Shown here in pieces: positions 31,859-40,484 of a stretch of 64,000 nucleotides of DNA; within the stretch, counting starts at the first letter, position 1, and every line of letters starts with the position of its first letter. Origin of the DNA: Streptomyces olivaceus (GTDB lineage: Bacteria; Actinomycetota; Actinomycetes; Streptomycetales; Streptomycetaceae); NCBI RefSeq assembly GCF_000721235.1, contig NZ_JOFH01000035.1:1-64000 (forward strand). The letters are read 5' to 3'. Position numbers and translations under genes: made by a program. The notes under the pieces were generated by a model. That model saw only the letters and a list, made by a program, of their open reading frames with translations, had not been told where the DNA came from and did not search any database.

Positions 31859-34177
31859 TCAGGCGGCGGGTTCGCCGGCCTGGAGTTGCCAGAGGGACGC
31901 GTAGAGTCCGTGCCGCGCGAGGAGTTCGTCGTGGGTGCCCTGTTCGGCCACGATCCCGCCCTTGTCCATGACGTAGATCCGGTCGGCGTGGCGGACCGTG
32001 GAGAGGCGGTGGGCGATGATCAGCATGGTCCGGTCGGCCGAGAAGAGGCGGAGGGCGCGCTGGATGGCGGCCTCGGTCTCGTTGTCGACGGCGGACGTGG
32101 CCTCGTCGAGGATGACGACCGGCGCGTCCTTGAGGATGGCGCGGGCCAGCGCGATGCGCTGTCGCTGGCCGCCGGAGAGCGCGGCCCCGCGTTCGCCGAT
32201 CACCGTCTCGTAGCCGTCCGGCAGCGCCGCGACGAAGGGGTGGGCCTCGGCCGTCATGGCCGCCTCGACCACGGCCTCGTCCGTGGCCCCGAAGCTGCCG
32301 TAGCGGATGTTGTCGGCGATGGTGCCGTCGAAGAGGAACGGGTCCTGGGCGACGAACCCGATCGCGTGGCGCAGGTCGTGCCGCGAGAGTTCACGCACGT
32401 CACGGCCGTCGAGCCGGACGCTTCCGAAGTCGGCGTCCTGGAAGCGCATCAGCAGCCTGGCGATCGTGGTCTTGCCGGAGCCGGTGGCGCCGACCAGGGC
32501 GGTGACCCGTCCGGCCGGGACGGTCATCGAGAGGTCCTCCAGGGCCGGCGGCCGGTCGGGGTAGGCGAAGGACACGTGGTCCAGGGCGATCTCCCCGCGC
32601 ACCGCGCCGGCGTCGAGTGCGGTGCCGTCGCCGTCGGCCTCGGCCGGCAGGTCCCGCAGCCGCTGGACCCGGTCGTAGGAGGCGAGGGTGCGCTGGTACT
32701 GGTCGACGATGCCGCCGAGCCGGCTCATCCGCATCAGCAGCATCTGGGGCAGCCCGATCAGCGGGCTGAACACCTCGAAGGGCAGGGTGCCGTCGAGCAC
32801 GGAGCGGCCGCCGATCAGCAGGGTGCCCGCCATCGACGCGGTGGTGCAGGCCCGGACGGTCTCGGCGTGGCGGGTCGTGCTGCGGTCGGTACGCCGGGTG
32901 CTCTCCTGGGCCGCCTCGCTCAACTCGTCGACGCGCTCGGCCTCGTGGTCCTCGGTGCAGAAGCTCTTGACGGTGGCGCCGGCGTCCAGCGAGTTGATCA
33001 CCTGGCTGCCCAGTCGGGCCCGCCGTTCGCCGGTGGCGGCGTAGTCGGCCGCGGCCTTGTCCTGGTGGCGCAGCGACAGCCAGGCGACGACCGGGATCGG
33101 CAGGAAGGCGATCCAGGCGATCTGGGGTGCCAGCAGCAGGAACGCCGGTACCAGGAGGGCCAGGCTGGTGCCCAGTTGCAGTACGTCGTTGGCCGGTCCG
33201 GCGAAGAAGGCGCCCAGTTGGCCGACGTCGTCGGTGAGCGCGCTCGCGACCCGGGTGGTCCGCTCGCCCTCCAGCTGCCCCAGTTCGAGGTGCTGCACGT
33301 GGCGGTAGGTACGGCTGCGCCAGTCGTGCTCGATGTCCTGGCCGAGCCGGCGCCACTGGAGGTTCGAGGCGTACGACAGTCCCGCGACGGCGGCACACGC
33401 GGCGGCCACCAGCCCGGCCAGGCCCAGGAGTTGGGCGGACGCGGTGGTCAGTCCGAGGTGGACGAGCGGAGCCGCCTGCCCCTTGATGAGGACGAGTCCG
33501 GTCCAGCCGAGGAAGGTGCCGAGCGCCATCTCCGAGACCTGGCAGGCGACGGACAGGGCGGCGGCACGGGCCAGGCGGCGCCGGTGCGGTCCGACGATCT
33601 CCAGCAGGGGGTGGCGTTCGGCGCCGGTCCCGGCCGCGTCCTGGGCGGCGTCGACGGTTCGGCGCCATGCCTTGTGGAGGACGGCCGCGGTCGCGGCGGT
33701 CACGCCGCCCAGCGCCACCAACTGCTTGGTCAGCACCGAGCCCTTGAGCAGCGCGGTCCCGGCCGCGACTCCACCGCCGACCGCGAGCACCGGCCGCAGG
33801 ACCAGGCCGCGGTCCGCCCGCGGGGCCGCCGCGTCGGCGGACCGGCCCGACGCGTCTTCGGACCGGGCCGGTGCCGGGCGCTCCGCTCCGGCCGGAGCAC
33901 CCGCGACCAGGGCGACGGCCCTGCGGACGATCCGCCCGACGTCCGCGGCACGCACCCGGGCGTCGTGCCGGACGAGGACCCCGCCGGTGACGGGGTTGGC
34001 CCGGGCCTCGGTGATCCCGGGGATGCGCCGGAGCGCGGCGGCGAGGACCTCGGCCGCCCGTGGCCTGCCGAGCACCGGGCCGACGTCCCAGCGCTGGCGG
34101 CCGGGAATGACCGAGCGCGGACGCGCGTCCGGTACCGGGTAACGGGGTCCGGGTGCGGCGCCCGTGAGCGATGACAT
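31859..34177 (-). CDS. ABC exporter with HMA-like N-terminal domain
   Basis: A 772-residue fused permease-ATPase. Residues about 30-95 resemble a heavy-metal-associated (ferredoxin-like) fold (RAAEVLAAALRRIPGITEARANPVTGGVLVRHD) but lack the C-x-x-C metal ligands. A six-helix type I exporter domain follows (about 200-480). The ATPase domain has Walker A GATGSGKTT (near 562), the signature LSGGQRQR (near 669) and Walker B VVILDEATSAVD. It starts 102 nt before the NRPS on the same strand, so it most likely exports the peptide or protects the producer. The start at 34177 has AGGTGA 8-13 nt upstream. The HMA-like fusion is unusual for an NRPS exporter, and I infer a structural rather than metal-binding role. 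Confidence 0.9.
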   Translation of the reverse strand: MSSLTGAAPGPRYPVPDARPRSVIPGRQRWDVGPVLGRPRAAEVLAAALRRIPGITEARANPVTGGVLVRHDARVRAADVGRIVRRAVALVAGAPAGAERPAPARSEDASGRSADAAAPRADRGLVLRPVLAVGGGVAAGTALLKGSVLTKQLVALGGVTAATAAVLHKAWRRTVDAAQDAAGTGAERHPLLEIVGPHRRRLARAAALSVACQVSEMALGTFLGWTGLVLIKGQAAPLVHLGLTTASAQLLGLAGLVAAACAAVAGLSYASNLQWRRLGQDIEHDWRSRTYRHVQHLELGQLEGERTTRVASALTDDVGQLGAFFAGPANDVLQLGTSLALLVPAFLLLAPQIAWIAFLPIPVVAWLSLRHQDKAAADYAATGERRARLGSQVINSLDAGATVKSFCTEDHEAERVDELSEAAQESTRRTDRSTTRHAETVRACTTASMAGTLLIGGRSVLDGTLPFEVFSPLIGLPQMLLMRMSRLGGIVDQYQRTLASYDRVQRLRDLPAEADGDGTALDAGAVRGEIALDHVSFAYPDRPPALEDLSMTVPAGRVTALVGATGSGKTTIARLLMRFQDADFGSVRLDGRDVRELSRHDLRHAIGFVAQDPFLFDGTIADNIRYGSFGATDEAVVEAAMTAEAHPFVAALPDGYETVIGERGAALSGGQRQRIALARAILKDAPVVILDEATSAVDNETEAAIQRALRLFSADRTMLIIAHRLSTVRHADRIYVMDKGGIVAEQGTHDELLARHGLYASLWQLQAGEPAA

Positions 34178-34342
34178 GCGTACGATCACCTGTTTTGCGG
34201 AGGTCGGGGTGGTGCGTCGACGGACTCGTCGTGACGGGGCGCGTGGCGGACTGCCGCACCCGGGCGCGTGGCGCACTGCCGCACCGGGGCGGGTCGGCGG
34301 GAGGACACGCCCGAGTGGCGGGCCGGGCCGCGCGTCAGGGCC

Positions 34343-34636
34343 TCATTGCCCCTTCGCGGCGGAGGTCGTCGCCCGGATCTTCGGGCTCCTGCTCTCGCTC
34401 CCGGCCTCGGCGGGCAGGGGGCTCTCGGCGGAGGCGAGCTGGGTCGCCATCACGTCGGCCGCGACCTCGGCCGCCAGGTCGTTGAGGTTCTCTCCGGCTT
34501 CGTGAGCCGCCTTCTTCACGTCCATGACGACACCTACGGAGGTCGTGATGACGCCTCGCACCAGCGGCTTCAGGAACCGCTTGGCCAGGGGCACGGCGAC
34601 GAGACCGATGAGAAACGGCGGAACGACAGGGGGCAT
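34343..34636 (-). CDS. DUF5132 small protein
   Basis: A 97-residue protein with an N-terminal hydrophobic segment (PPVVPPFLIGLVAVPLAKRFL), a helical middle (DVKKAAHEAGENLNDLAAEVAADVM) and a polar C-terminus. This is the DUF5132 pattern. GGAG lies 5 nt before its ATG. It is the first gene of the minus-strand transcript leading into the HMA-ABC exporter and the NRPS, with a 165-nt gap. DUF5132 genes are, to my knowledge, often near HMA-domain transporters, so it may be a partner of the exporter rather than of the synthetase. Confidence 0.8.
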   Translation of the reverse strand: MPPVVPPFLIGLVAVPLAKRFLKPLVRGVITTSVGVVMDVKKAAHEAGENLNDLAAEVAADVMATQLASAESPLPAEAGSESRSPKIRATTSAAKGQ

Positions 34637-35047
34637 GATGCTCCAACTTCACGGAGAGGTTCGGTGAATGTACGAATGAGGACGTTCATGGCCGAGGGTT
34701 CAATGCACGGCCAATTGCGGAAAACACACAGTGGGTAAGGCGAGATTGGCTGCGTCCGGGACAGTCGCGAATTCCGTGCCGGACGGCCTGCTGGGCTGGA
34801 TTCCTTACCGGCGGGTGGTGAACCCGTTTGCTTCTTGGATCACCGTAGTCCAGTCATGTCTGATGAGGCCAAACGGTCCCGCCGGGTTTCACTCGTGCGA
34901 TTGCTGTTCCTCTGTTCCCGGGAGCGTCGCCGACGTCAAAAGCATCGGCGGTGTTCCGAACCGCACCCGTCGCATCCGGAAGCCGACCGGCACGGACGGG
35001 TGAACTCCGCGCCGGTCACTGGCGCACCGGCTGCCGCCGACCCGAGC
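34637..35047. other. Divergent intergenic region
   Basis: About 410 bp between the minus-strand biosynthetic operon and the plus-strand GlnA-like gene. It is less GC-rich than its surroundings and must hold the promoters of both transcripts. I see no convincing repeat, operator or RNA. Part of it may be coding if the GlnA-like protein starts further upstream, for example at GTG 35000. Confidence 0.6.
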
Positions 35048-36397
35048 ATGACCGGCATGGCCATCACGTACCCCCGAGCCGAGCGGGCCGCTCAGGCCCG
35101 GTCAGCAGCAACCGGGCTAGCCGCCGACGGAATCGACGCCGTGCTCTTCGGCTGGGTCGACAACGCCGGGCTCACCCGGGTCAAGTCCGTCCCCCTCCCC
35201 CAGCTGGAGCACGCCGCCGAGTACGGCGTCGGCGCCGCGCCCTGCTTCGACCTCTCTTTGGTGGACGACTCCTTCGCGGTCGCGCCCTCGGGCACCGGTC
35301 CGGTGGGCGACCTGCGGCTCGTCCCCGACCTCGACCGGCTCGTTCCGCTCGCCGCGCAGCCCGGCTGGGCCTGGGCGCCGGCCGACCGCTGGACCCAGGA
35401 CGGCACCCCGCATCCCGGCTGCCAGCGCGGCTTCGCCCGCCGGGCCGCCGAGGCGGTCGAGCGGCGCGGGCTCTCGGTGCGGGCGGGGATCGAGGTCGAG
35501 TGGGTGGTCGCCGACGCCGCGGGGACGCCCGCGACGCACGCGCCGGCGTACGGGATGACCCGCGTCGTCGAGCACTCCGACTACTTGCGGGAGGTGCTGC
35601 GCGCCCTCACCGCCCAGGGGCTGGAGGTGCTCCAGCTGCATCCGGAGTACGCCGCCGGGCAGTTCGAGGTGTCGGTCGCCGCCGAGGGACCGGTCGAGGC
35701 GGCCGACACCACGATGCTGGTGCGCCACACCGTCCGGGCCGTCTCCGCCCGCCACGGCCTGCGGGTCTCGTACGCGCCCGTCTTCACCGAAGGCTCGCTC
35801 GGCAACGGCAGCCACCTGCACCTCAGCCTCTGGCGGGACGGCCGGAACCTGGCCCACGGCGGCCCCGGCCGCCACGGACTGCACCCGGACGCCGAGCAGT
35901 TCCTCGCGGGCGCGCTGGCCGAACTGCCCGCCCTGCTCGCCCTCGGCGCGCCGGGCGTCGCCTCCTACCTGCGCCTTGTCCCCTCGCACTTCGCCGGGGC
36001 CTACCGCTGCTGGGGCCTGGAGAACCGGGAGGCGGCACTGCGCCTGATCACCGGTTCCGCCGCCGGACAGGCCAATGCCGAGTTCAAGTGCTTCGACGCC
36101 GCCGCCAACCCGTACCTCATGATCGGCGGCGTGCTGGCCACCGGGCTCGCCGGGCTGGACGCCGGCCTGCTTCTTCCGCCCGAGACGCCGGGCGACCCCG
36201 CGGTCACGGGCTCCGCCGAGCGCCTCCCGGCGAGCCTGCCGGAGGCGATCGCCGCGTACGAGAAGTCCGCCCTGCTGCGGCAGGCGCTGGGCGGCGAGTT
36301 GTACGAGGCCGTGCTGGCGGTCCGGCAGGCGGAGGCGGAGCTGTTCGCGGGGCGCGCGGACGCGGACGTCGTCGAGGCGGTCCGCTGGCGGTACTGA
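35048..36397 (+). CDS. Glutamine-synthetase-like gamma-glutamyl ligase
   Basis: A protein of about 449 residues with the GS fold. Recognisable parts are VLFGWVDNAGLTRVKSVPL (N-terminal beta-grasp), the glutamate-binding strand EVEWVV, the ATP-site segment GNGSHLHLSL and a late NREAALRLITG. Such type-III-like GSs in Streptomyces do not make glutamine but glutamylate amines: GlnA3 (polyamines) and GlnA4 (ethanolamine) of S. coelicolor. The neighbouring amino-acid decarboxylase and acetyltransferase support an amine substrate. It is transcribed away from the NRPS operon. The start is uncertain: ATG 35048 is used, ATG 35057 and GTG 35000 are in frame, and none has a strong SD. Confidence 0.88.
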   Translation: MTGMAITYPRAERAAQARSAATGLAADGIDAVLFGWVDNAGLTRVKSVPLPQLEHAAEYGVGAAPCFDLSLVDDSFAVAPSGTGPVGDLRLVPDLDRLVPLAAQPGWAWAPADRWTQDGTPHPGCQRGFARRAAEAVERRGLSVRAGIEVEWVVADAAGTPATHAPAYGMTRVVEHSDYLREVLRALTAQGLEVLQLHPEYAAGQFEVSVAAEGPVEAADTTMLVRHTVRAVSARHGLRVSYAPVFTEGSLGNGSHLHLSLWRDGRNLAHGGPGRHGLHPDAEQFLAGALAELPALLALGAPGVASYLRLVPSHFAGAYRCWGLENREAALRLITGSAAGQANAEFKCFDAAANPYLMIGGVLATGLAGLDAGLLLPPETPGDPAVTGSAERLPASLPEAIAAYEKSALLRQALGGELYEAVLAVRQAEAELFAGRADADVVEAVRWRY

Positions 36398-36408
36398 CGG
36401 GCACCGGG

Positions 36409-36446
36409 CGCCTCCGGCCGGCGGTCTCGAACGACTGCCGGAGGCG
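36409..36446. terminator. Bidirectional hairpin between convergent genes
   Basis: A perfect 10-bp inverted repeat (CGCCTCCGGC / GCCGGAGGCG, 18-nt loop) lies between the converging GlnA-like and GNAT genes. Confidence 0.65.
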
Positions 36447-36452
36447 GCGTCC

Positions 36453-36986
36453 TCAGTCCAGCACCGGGCCGTTCACGGCGGGGCCCAACGGCTTCACCAT
36501 GTAGACGGCTTCGGTGCCGTAGCTCGCGGGCAGCCCGACCTCGGGGCGGATGCGGTAGCCCAGTGGGGACCACAGCGGCTCGGAGCCGTGGACGGCGACC
36601 AGCGAGAGGGACAGGTAGCGGGCCGCCCGGCCGGTCTCCTCCAGGTGCCGCAGCATCCGGGGGCCCATGCCCCGGCCGCGGGCGTGCTCCGCGACGACCA
36701 GATCGTGGGCGTGCAGGTTGGTTCCCGGACCGCTCCGCCCGGCCGAATCCCCCTCTGCCAGGCGCAGGTCCGGGCAGTGGAGCAGCGGGTACGGCAGGGC
36801 GAGCAGGTAACCGGCGAAGCCGCCCGCGTGCTCCAGTACGAAGCAGGTCGAGGGTGAGGCACGGTGCCGGGAGCGCAGCACCTCGCGCCCCTCGGACAGG
36901 CCGCTCGCGGCGTAGGCGCGTTCCTCCAGCGCGGCCACGTCGTCCCAGTCTGCTTCCCGGAGCAGCCGGATCCGGGTGCCGGTCAC
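36453..36986 (-). CDS. GNAT family N-acetyltransferase
   Basis: A 177-residue GNAT protein: N-terminal IRLLREADWDDVAALEERAY, central strand FAGYLLALPY and HDLVVAEHARGRGMGPRML, which is the acetyl-CoA pyrophosphate loop (R-G-x-G-x-R/G). It ends with GYRIRPEVGLPASYGTEAVYMVK. The GTG start overlaps the decarboxylase stop (GTGA) and has GGAGG right before it, so the two are translationally coupled. Acetylation of the decarboxylated amine, or of its amino acid precursor, is a reasonable inference. The substrate itself cannot be read from the sequence. Confidence 0.88.
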   Translation of the reverse strand: MTGTRIRLLREADWDDVAALEERAYAASGLSEGREVLRSRHRASPSTCFVLEHAGGFAGYLLALPYPLLHCPDLRLAEGDSAGRSGPGTNLHAHDLVVAEHARGRGMGPRMLRHLEETGRAARYLSLSLVAVHGSEPLWSPLGYRIRPEVGLPASYGTEAVYMVKPLGPAVNGPVLD

Positions 36987-38374
36987 GCCTCCGCTCCGTC
37001 CGGGGAGCCGCCGCCGACGCACGTGTACGGCAGCGGCGCGAAGCCGTTGAAGCCGCGGGTGGTGTAGGAGGTGGCGTACGCGCCGCAGGAGTGGATCCAC
37101 ACCGGATCGCCGGAGGCGATGTCGCGCGGGACCCGTACCCGGCCGCCCTCGCGGGCGTACGCGTCGTCGCTGTCGCAGGTCGGGCCGGCCACCACGGCGT
37201 CGACGCACTCCGCGCCGGAGTGGGTGGGGAACGCCAGGCGGTACTGCAACTGGTCGATCTCGTAGAGGCCGTTGAACTTGCCGCAGCTCAGGTAGAGCCA
37301 GTCCTCACGGGTGCCGTCGAGCCGGTGCCGGGAGGTGAGCCGCGCCGCGTGGGCGCGGATCGCGCCGTGGTCGGCGACCAGGTGACGGCCGGGTTCGACC
37401 AGGAAGGTGAGCGGGGCGGTGTCGAGGGCGCGCAGCCGTTCCACGCCCTCGCGGATCGCAGTGAACATCTTGTCCAGCGGCGGTACCAGCGGCCGGCCGT
37501 GCCGGTCGAGGACGCCGAGGGCGGGCAGTCCGCCGCCGAGGTTGATCCGGTCCGGCGTGATGCCGCGCCGGCCGAGCGCCTCCAGGACGGCGGCCAGCGA
37601 GTCGATGGCGGCGACCCACGCTTCGGCGGTCATCTGCTGGGAGCCCACGTGCAGGGACAGACCGGCGGGCACGAGACCGGCGCCGCGGGCGGCACCGAGT
37701 ACCCGCGGCACGTCCTCGGGCGAGCAGCCGAACTTGCGGCCGAGGCCCCACAGCGCGCCTTCGCCGGTGGTCGCGATCCGGCAGAACACCCGCGATCCTG
37801 GGGCGTGTTCGGCGATCGCCGCGACGTCCTCCGGCGAGTCGGTGGCGAAGTCCCGCACACCCAGCCGGTAGGCCTCGGCGATGTTGCGGTCGGACTTGAC
37901 GGTGTTGCCGTAGTGGACGAGCCCGGGGGCCACGCCGGTGCGCAGCGCCTGGGCGACCTCCTGGGGGCTCGCGGCGTCGAAGCCGGAGCCGAGCCGGGCG
38001 AGGTGGCCGAGCACCTCGTCCACCGGGCAGGACTTCATTGCGAACCGGACGGCGACGCGGGGCAGTTCGGCGCAGAGAGCGGTGTACTGGCGCCCGATGC
38101 CGTCCAGGTCGTAGACGATGGTGTCCTCGACGGCGGCGTCGAGCGCGGCGCGCAGGGCGGGCCGGCCGTGCCGGCCCGGGAGGGGGCGCCGAGGGCGTCC
38201 GAGGGAGCCGGTGCGGCCGGGGTGCTGCGGGCGGCTCTGCTGTGTTCGGCTGCCCGGCGCGGTCCGGCGATCTGGTGCGGTTCGGTGCTCTGAGGCCTCA
38301 CGTGTGAACTTTCGGTACGACGTGGATGGTGGGCGCCAAGAATCTGCCGGCACAGTCCACACCACAAAGGCCAT
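36983..38374 (-). CDS. Type III PLP amino-acid decarboxylase (ornithine/diaminopimelate type)
   Basis: A fold-type-III PLP decarboxylase. Visible features are the PLP-lysine strand VRFAMKSCP, GFDAASPQEV, the His in SLHVGSQ, the glycine-rich GGGLPALG, the phosphate-binding EPGR and the active-site Cys in TCDSDD, followed by CGAYATSYTTRGFNGF. The C-DSDD motif and lack of DapDC features favour ornithine/lysine-type decarboxylation over meso-diaminopimelate. The start is uncertain: ATG 38374 gives 463 residues, about 60 more than usual, with an Arg/Pro-rich leader of doubtful authenticity. It is divergent from the FabH-like gene and coupled to GNAT. A GlnA-like ligase lies downstream on the other strand. 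Confidence 0.85.
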   Translation of the reverse strand: MAFVVWTVPADSWRPPSTSYRKFTREASEHRTAPDRRTAPGSRTQQSRPQHPGRTGSLGRPRRPLPGRHGRPALRAALDAAVEDTIVYDLDGIGRQYTALCAELPRVAVRFAMKSCPVDEVLGHLARLGSGFDAASPQEVAQALRTGVAPGLVHYGNTVKSDRNIAEAYRLGVRDFATDSPEDVAAIAEHAPGSRVFCRIATTGEGALWGLGRKFGCSPEDVPRVLGAARGAGLVPAGLSLHVGSQQMTAEAWVAAIDSLAAVLEALGRRGITPDRINLGGGLPALGVLDRHGRPLVPPLDKMFTAIREGVERLRALDTAPLTFLVEPGRHLVADHGAIRAHAARLTSRHRLDGTREDWLYLSCGKFNGLYEIDQLQYRLAFPTHSGAECVDAVVAGPTCDSDDAYAREGGRVRVPRDIASGDPVWIHSCGAYATSYTTRGFNGFAPLPYTCVGGGSPDGAEA

Positions 38375-38600
38375 CACAAACAATGCGAGGTCAAGCAGTT
38401 GTGCATTTCACCACGCTCACGGATTACCGCGTTTCTTCTCCGCCTGGTCTTCGATGGTTCGATGGCAAGATGCGACGGCGTCGCAGATGGATGGAATAGA
38501 TGGACCGGGCGGGCCGAAGAATGCGCGTACCGGTGGGGAAAGGAACAGAAATGGCATTCCTTCGAGACGAACCGATCAAGCCTGAGCGGAGCACCCTGGC

Positions 38601-39635
38601 ATGACCGTCGCCGAGGAGCAGACTCTGTTCCACCAGACCGGTGCCGGCCTGCCCGTGCCGTTCGCCGTCGCCGGTACCGGGCTGCACCTGCCGCCGACGG
38701 TCGTCACCAATGAGCAGCTCACCCGTACCCTGGACACCAGCGACGCGTGGATCACCAGCCGCACCGGCATCCGCGAACGCCGCCGTCTGGAGCCGCACTT
38801 GGCGACCTCCGACATGTGCGTCGCCGCCGCCGGCCCGGCCCTGGACTCCGCGGGTGTCGCGCCCGCCGGGCTGGACGCGGTCGTCGTGGCCACCTACACC
38901 GGGGACCAGCCGCTCCCGTCGACCGCGCTGATCGTCAAGGACGCCCTCGGCGCCCACTCCGCTCTCGCCCTGGACGTCACCCAGGCCGCCTGCGCCTCCG
39001 GCATCCAGGCCATGCTGATCGCCGCCCACCTCCTGCAGAACCCCTCCCTCACGACCGTCCTGCTCCTCGCGGCCGACTGCGCCTCCCGGGTCACCGATCC
39101 CACCGACCGCACCACCGGCGTCTTCTTCGGGGACGCCGCGGCAGCCGTCGTCCTCACCCGGACCGACACCCCTTCAGCCGGCCTGCTCTCCTACGACGTT
39201 GGCTCACAGCTGTCCTACGGCGTCCAGATCCCGGCCGGGGGCTCCCGCCTGCCGACCACCGCCGACACCGCCGCCGCCGGCGACCACTACCTGCGCATGG
39301 ACGGCCGCGCCGTGTGGAACGCCGCGACCACGCGCCTGCCCGAGAGCATCGCCAACGCCGCCCGCCGCGCGGGCCTGCCGGTGGACCGGGTACGGCACTT
39401 CTTCCTGCACCAGGCCAACCTGAACATCCTCACCGAGACCATGACCGTCCTGGGCGTCCCCCGCGAGCGGGCCCCCGTCACCGTCGACCGGCTGGGCAAC
39501 ACCGGGTCGGCGGGCCTGTTCACCGCGCTCCACTCCACCCTCGCCGAAGGCGCCCTGCTCCCGGGAGACACCTACGTGCTGGCCGGAATCGGCGCCGGCT
39601 TCCAGTGGGGATCGCTGTGCCTGCGGCACGCTTGA
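38601..39635 (+). CDS. FabH-like beta-ketoacyl-ACP synthase III
   Basis: A 344-residue thiolase-fold KAS III. It shows WITSRTGIRERR, the nucleophile Cys in TQAACASG, His in FFLHQANLNI and Asn in LGNTGSAGLF, so the C-H-N triad for decarboxylative condensation is intact. Stand-alone KAS III genes away from fab operons usually make or transfer special acyl groups in secondary metabolism. It could supply the acyl cap needed by the NRPS starter C domain about 7 kb away, but it lies on another transcript and this link is speculation. An SD-like GGAG precedes the ATG at 11 nt. Confidence 0.9.
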   Translation: MTVAEEQTLFHQTGAGLPVPFAVAGTGLHLPPTVVTNEQLTRTLDTSDAWITSRTGIRERRRLEPHLATSDMCVAAAGPALDSAGVAPAGLDAVVVATYTGDQPLPSTALIVKDALGAHSALALDVTQAACASGIQAMLIAAHLLQNPSLTTVLLLAADCASRVTDPTDRTTGVFFGDAAAAVVLTRTDTPSAGLLSYDVGSQLSYGVQIPAGGSRLPTTADTAAAGDHYLRMDGRAVWNAATTRLPESIANAARRAGLPVDRVRHFFLHQANLNILTETMTVLGVPRERAPVTVDRLGNTGSAGLFTALHSTLAEGALLPGDTYVLAGIGAGFQWGSLCLRHA

Positions 39636-39679
39636 CCGGCTGACGCGCGCCCTGGCGCCCCGGGTCTCCTGAGCCCTCG

Positions 39680-40369
39680 TCAGTGCTGCGCCCCCGGCGA
39701 TGCGTCGCCGTCCGCGTCGGCCCAGTCGGAGCGGGTGTGCCGGAGGTGGTGGCGGACGGCCGCTTCCAGGCGTGCGGTGTCGCCCGCGGCCGCGGCGTCC
39801 AGCATGGCGTGGTGTTCGCGGGCCGAGGCGTCCAGCATGCCGTGCCGGGCCAGGGCGTCCAGGCCGTACAGGCGGGTCTGGTCGCGCAGGGAGAGGACCG
39901 TGTCGACCAGCCGCCGGTTGCCGCACAGCCGCAGCAGACCGGCGTGGAAGCGGCGGTCGGCGTCCAGGAACGCCACGACGTCGCCCGCGCCGGCCGCCGC
40001 CTCGATCTCGTCGGCCACCGTGCGCAGTGCGGCCAGGTCCTCCGGTGTGGCCCGCTCCGCCGCCCACAGGGTGCCGGGCACTTCGAGGAGCAGGCGCATC
40101 GCGAAGACCTCGTCCAGGTCGTGCTCGCTCATCGGCACCGCGCGGTAGCCGCGGTTGCGGACCGGCTCCATGAGGCCCTCGTTGACCAGCGTGAGCATGG
40201 CCTCCCGCACGGGACTGCTGGAGACGCCGAGCCTGGCCGCGAGGGCCGAGGCGGAGTAGATGTCCCCGGGCCGGATCTCGCCCGAGACCAGTGACTGGCG
40301 GACCAGGTCGAGCACCTGGTCGCGCAGGCTGGTGCGCTTGAGGCCACCGGCTGACAGGTTCTGCGCCAT
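39680..40369 (-). CDS. GntR family regulator (FCD type)
   Basis: A 229-residue regulator. The N-terminal winged HTH reads LRDQVLDLVRQSLVSGEIRPGD, followed by LAARLGVSSSPVREAM. The C-terminal FCD domain contains the metal-site pattern seen in DADRRFHAGLLRLCGN and REHHAMLDAAAAGD. Start ATG 40369 has GGAG 5 nt upstream. It is divergent from the molybdopterin oxidoreductase operon, and an inverted repeat lies between them, so it probably controls that operon in response to its substrate, usually an organic or amino acid for FCD proteins. Confidence 0.93.
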   Translation of the reverse strand: MAQNLSAGGLKRTSLRDQVLDLVRQSLVSGEIRPGDIYSASALAARLGVSSSPVREAMLTLVNEGLMEPVRNRGYRAVPMSEHDLDEVFAMRLLLEVPGTLWAAERATPEDLAALRTVADEIEAAAGAGDVVAFLDADRRFHAGLLRLCGNRRLVDTVLSLRDQTRLYGLDALARHGMLDASAREHHAMLDAAAAGDTARLEAAVRHHLRHTRSDWADADGDASPGAQH

Positions 40370-40426
40370 CGGTGCTCCGCCCTGCCTTCTCTTGACTTCG
40401 ACTCCGGATGCCTGCATCTTAGCGGC

Positions 40427-40443
40427 CTACCGGCAACCGGTAG
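40427..40443. promoter_or_regulatory. Putative GntR operator (inverted repeat)
   Basis: CTACCGG-CAA-CCGGTAG is a perfect 7-bp inverted repeat with a 3-nt spacer, followed by an overlapping ACCGG-TAG-CCGGT copy. It lies between the divergent GntR and oxidoreductase genes, 42 bp before the latter's start. Confidence 0.6.
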
Positions 40444-40484
40444 CCGGTAACCGACTACTGATGAGTAACAAAGGTGGAGAGGCC

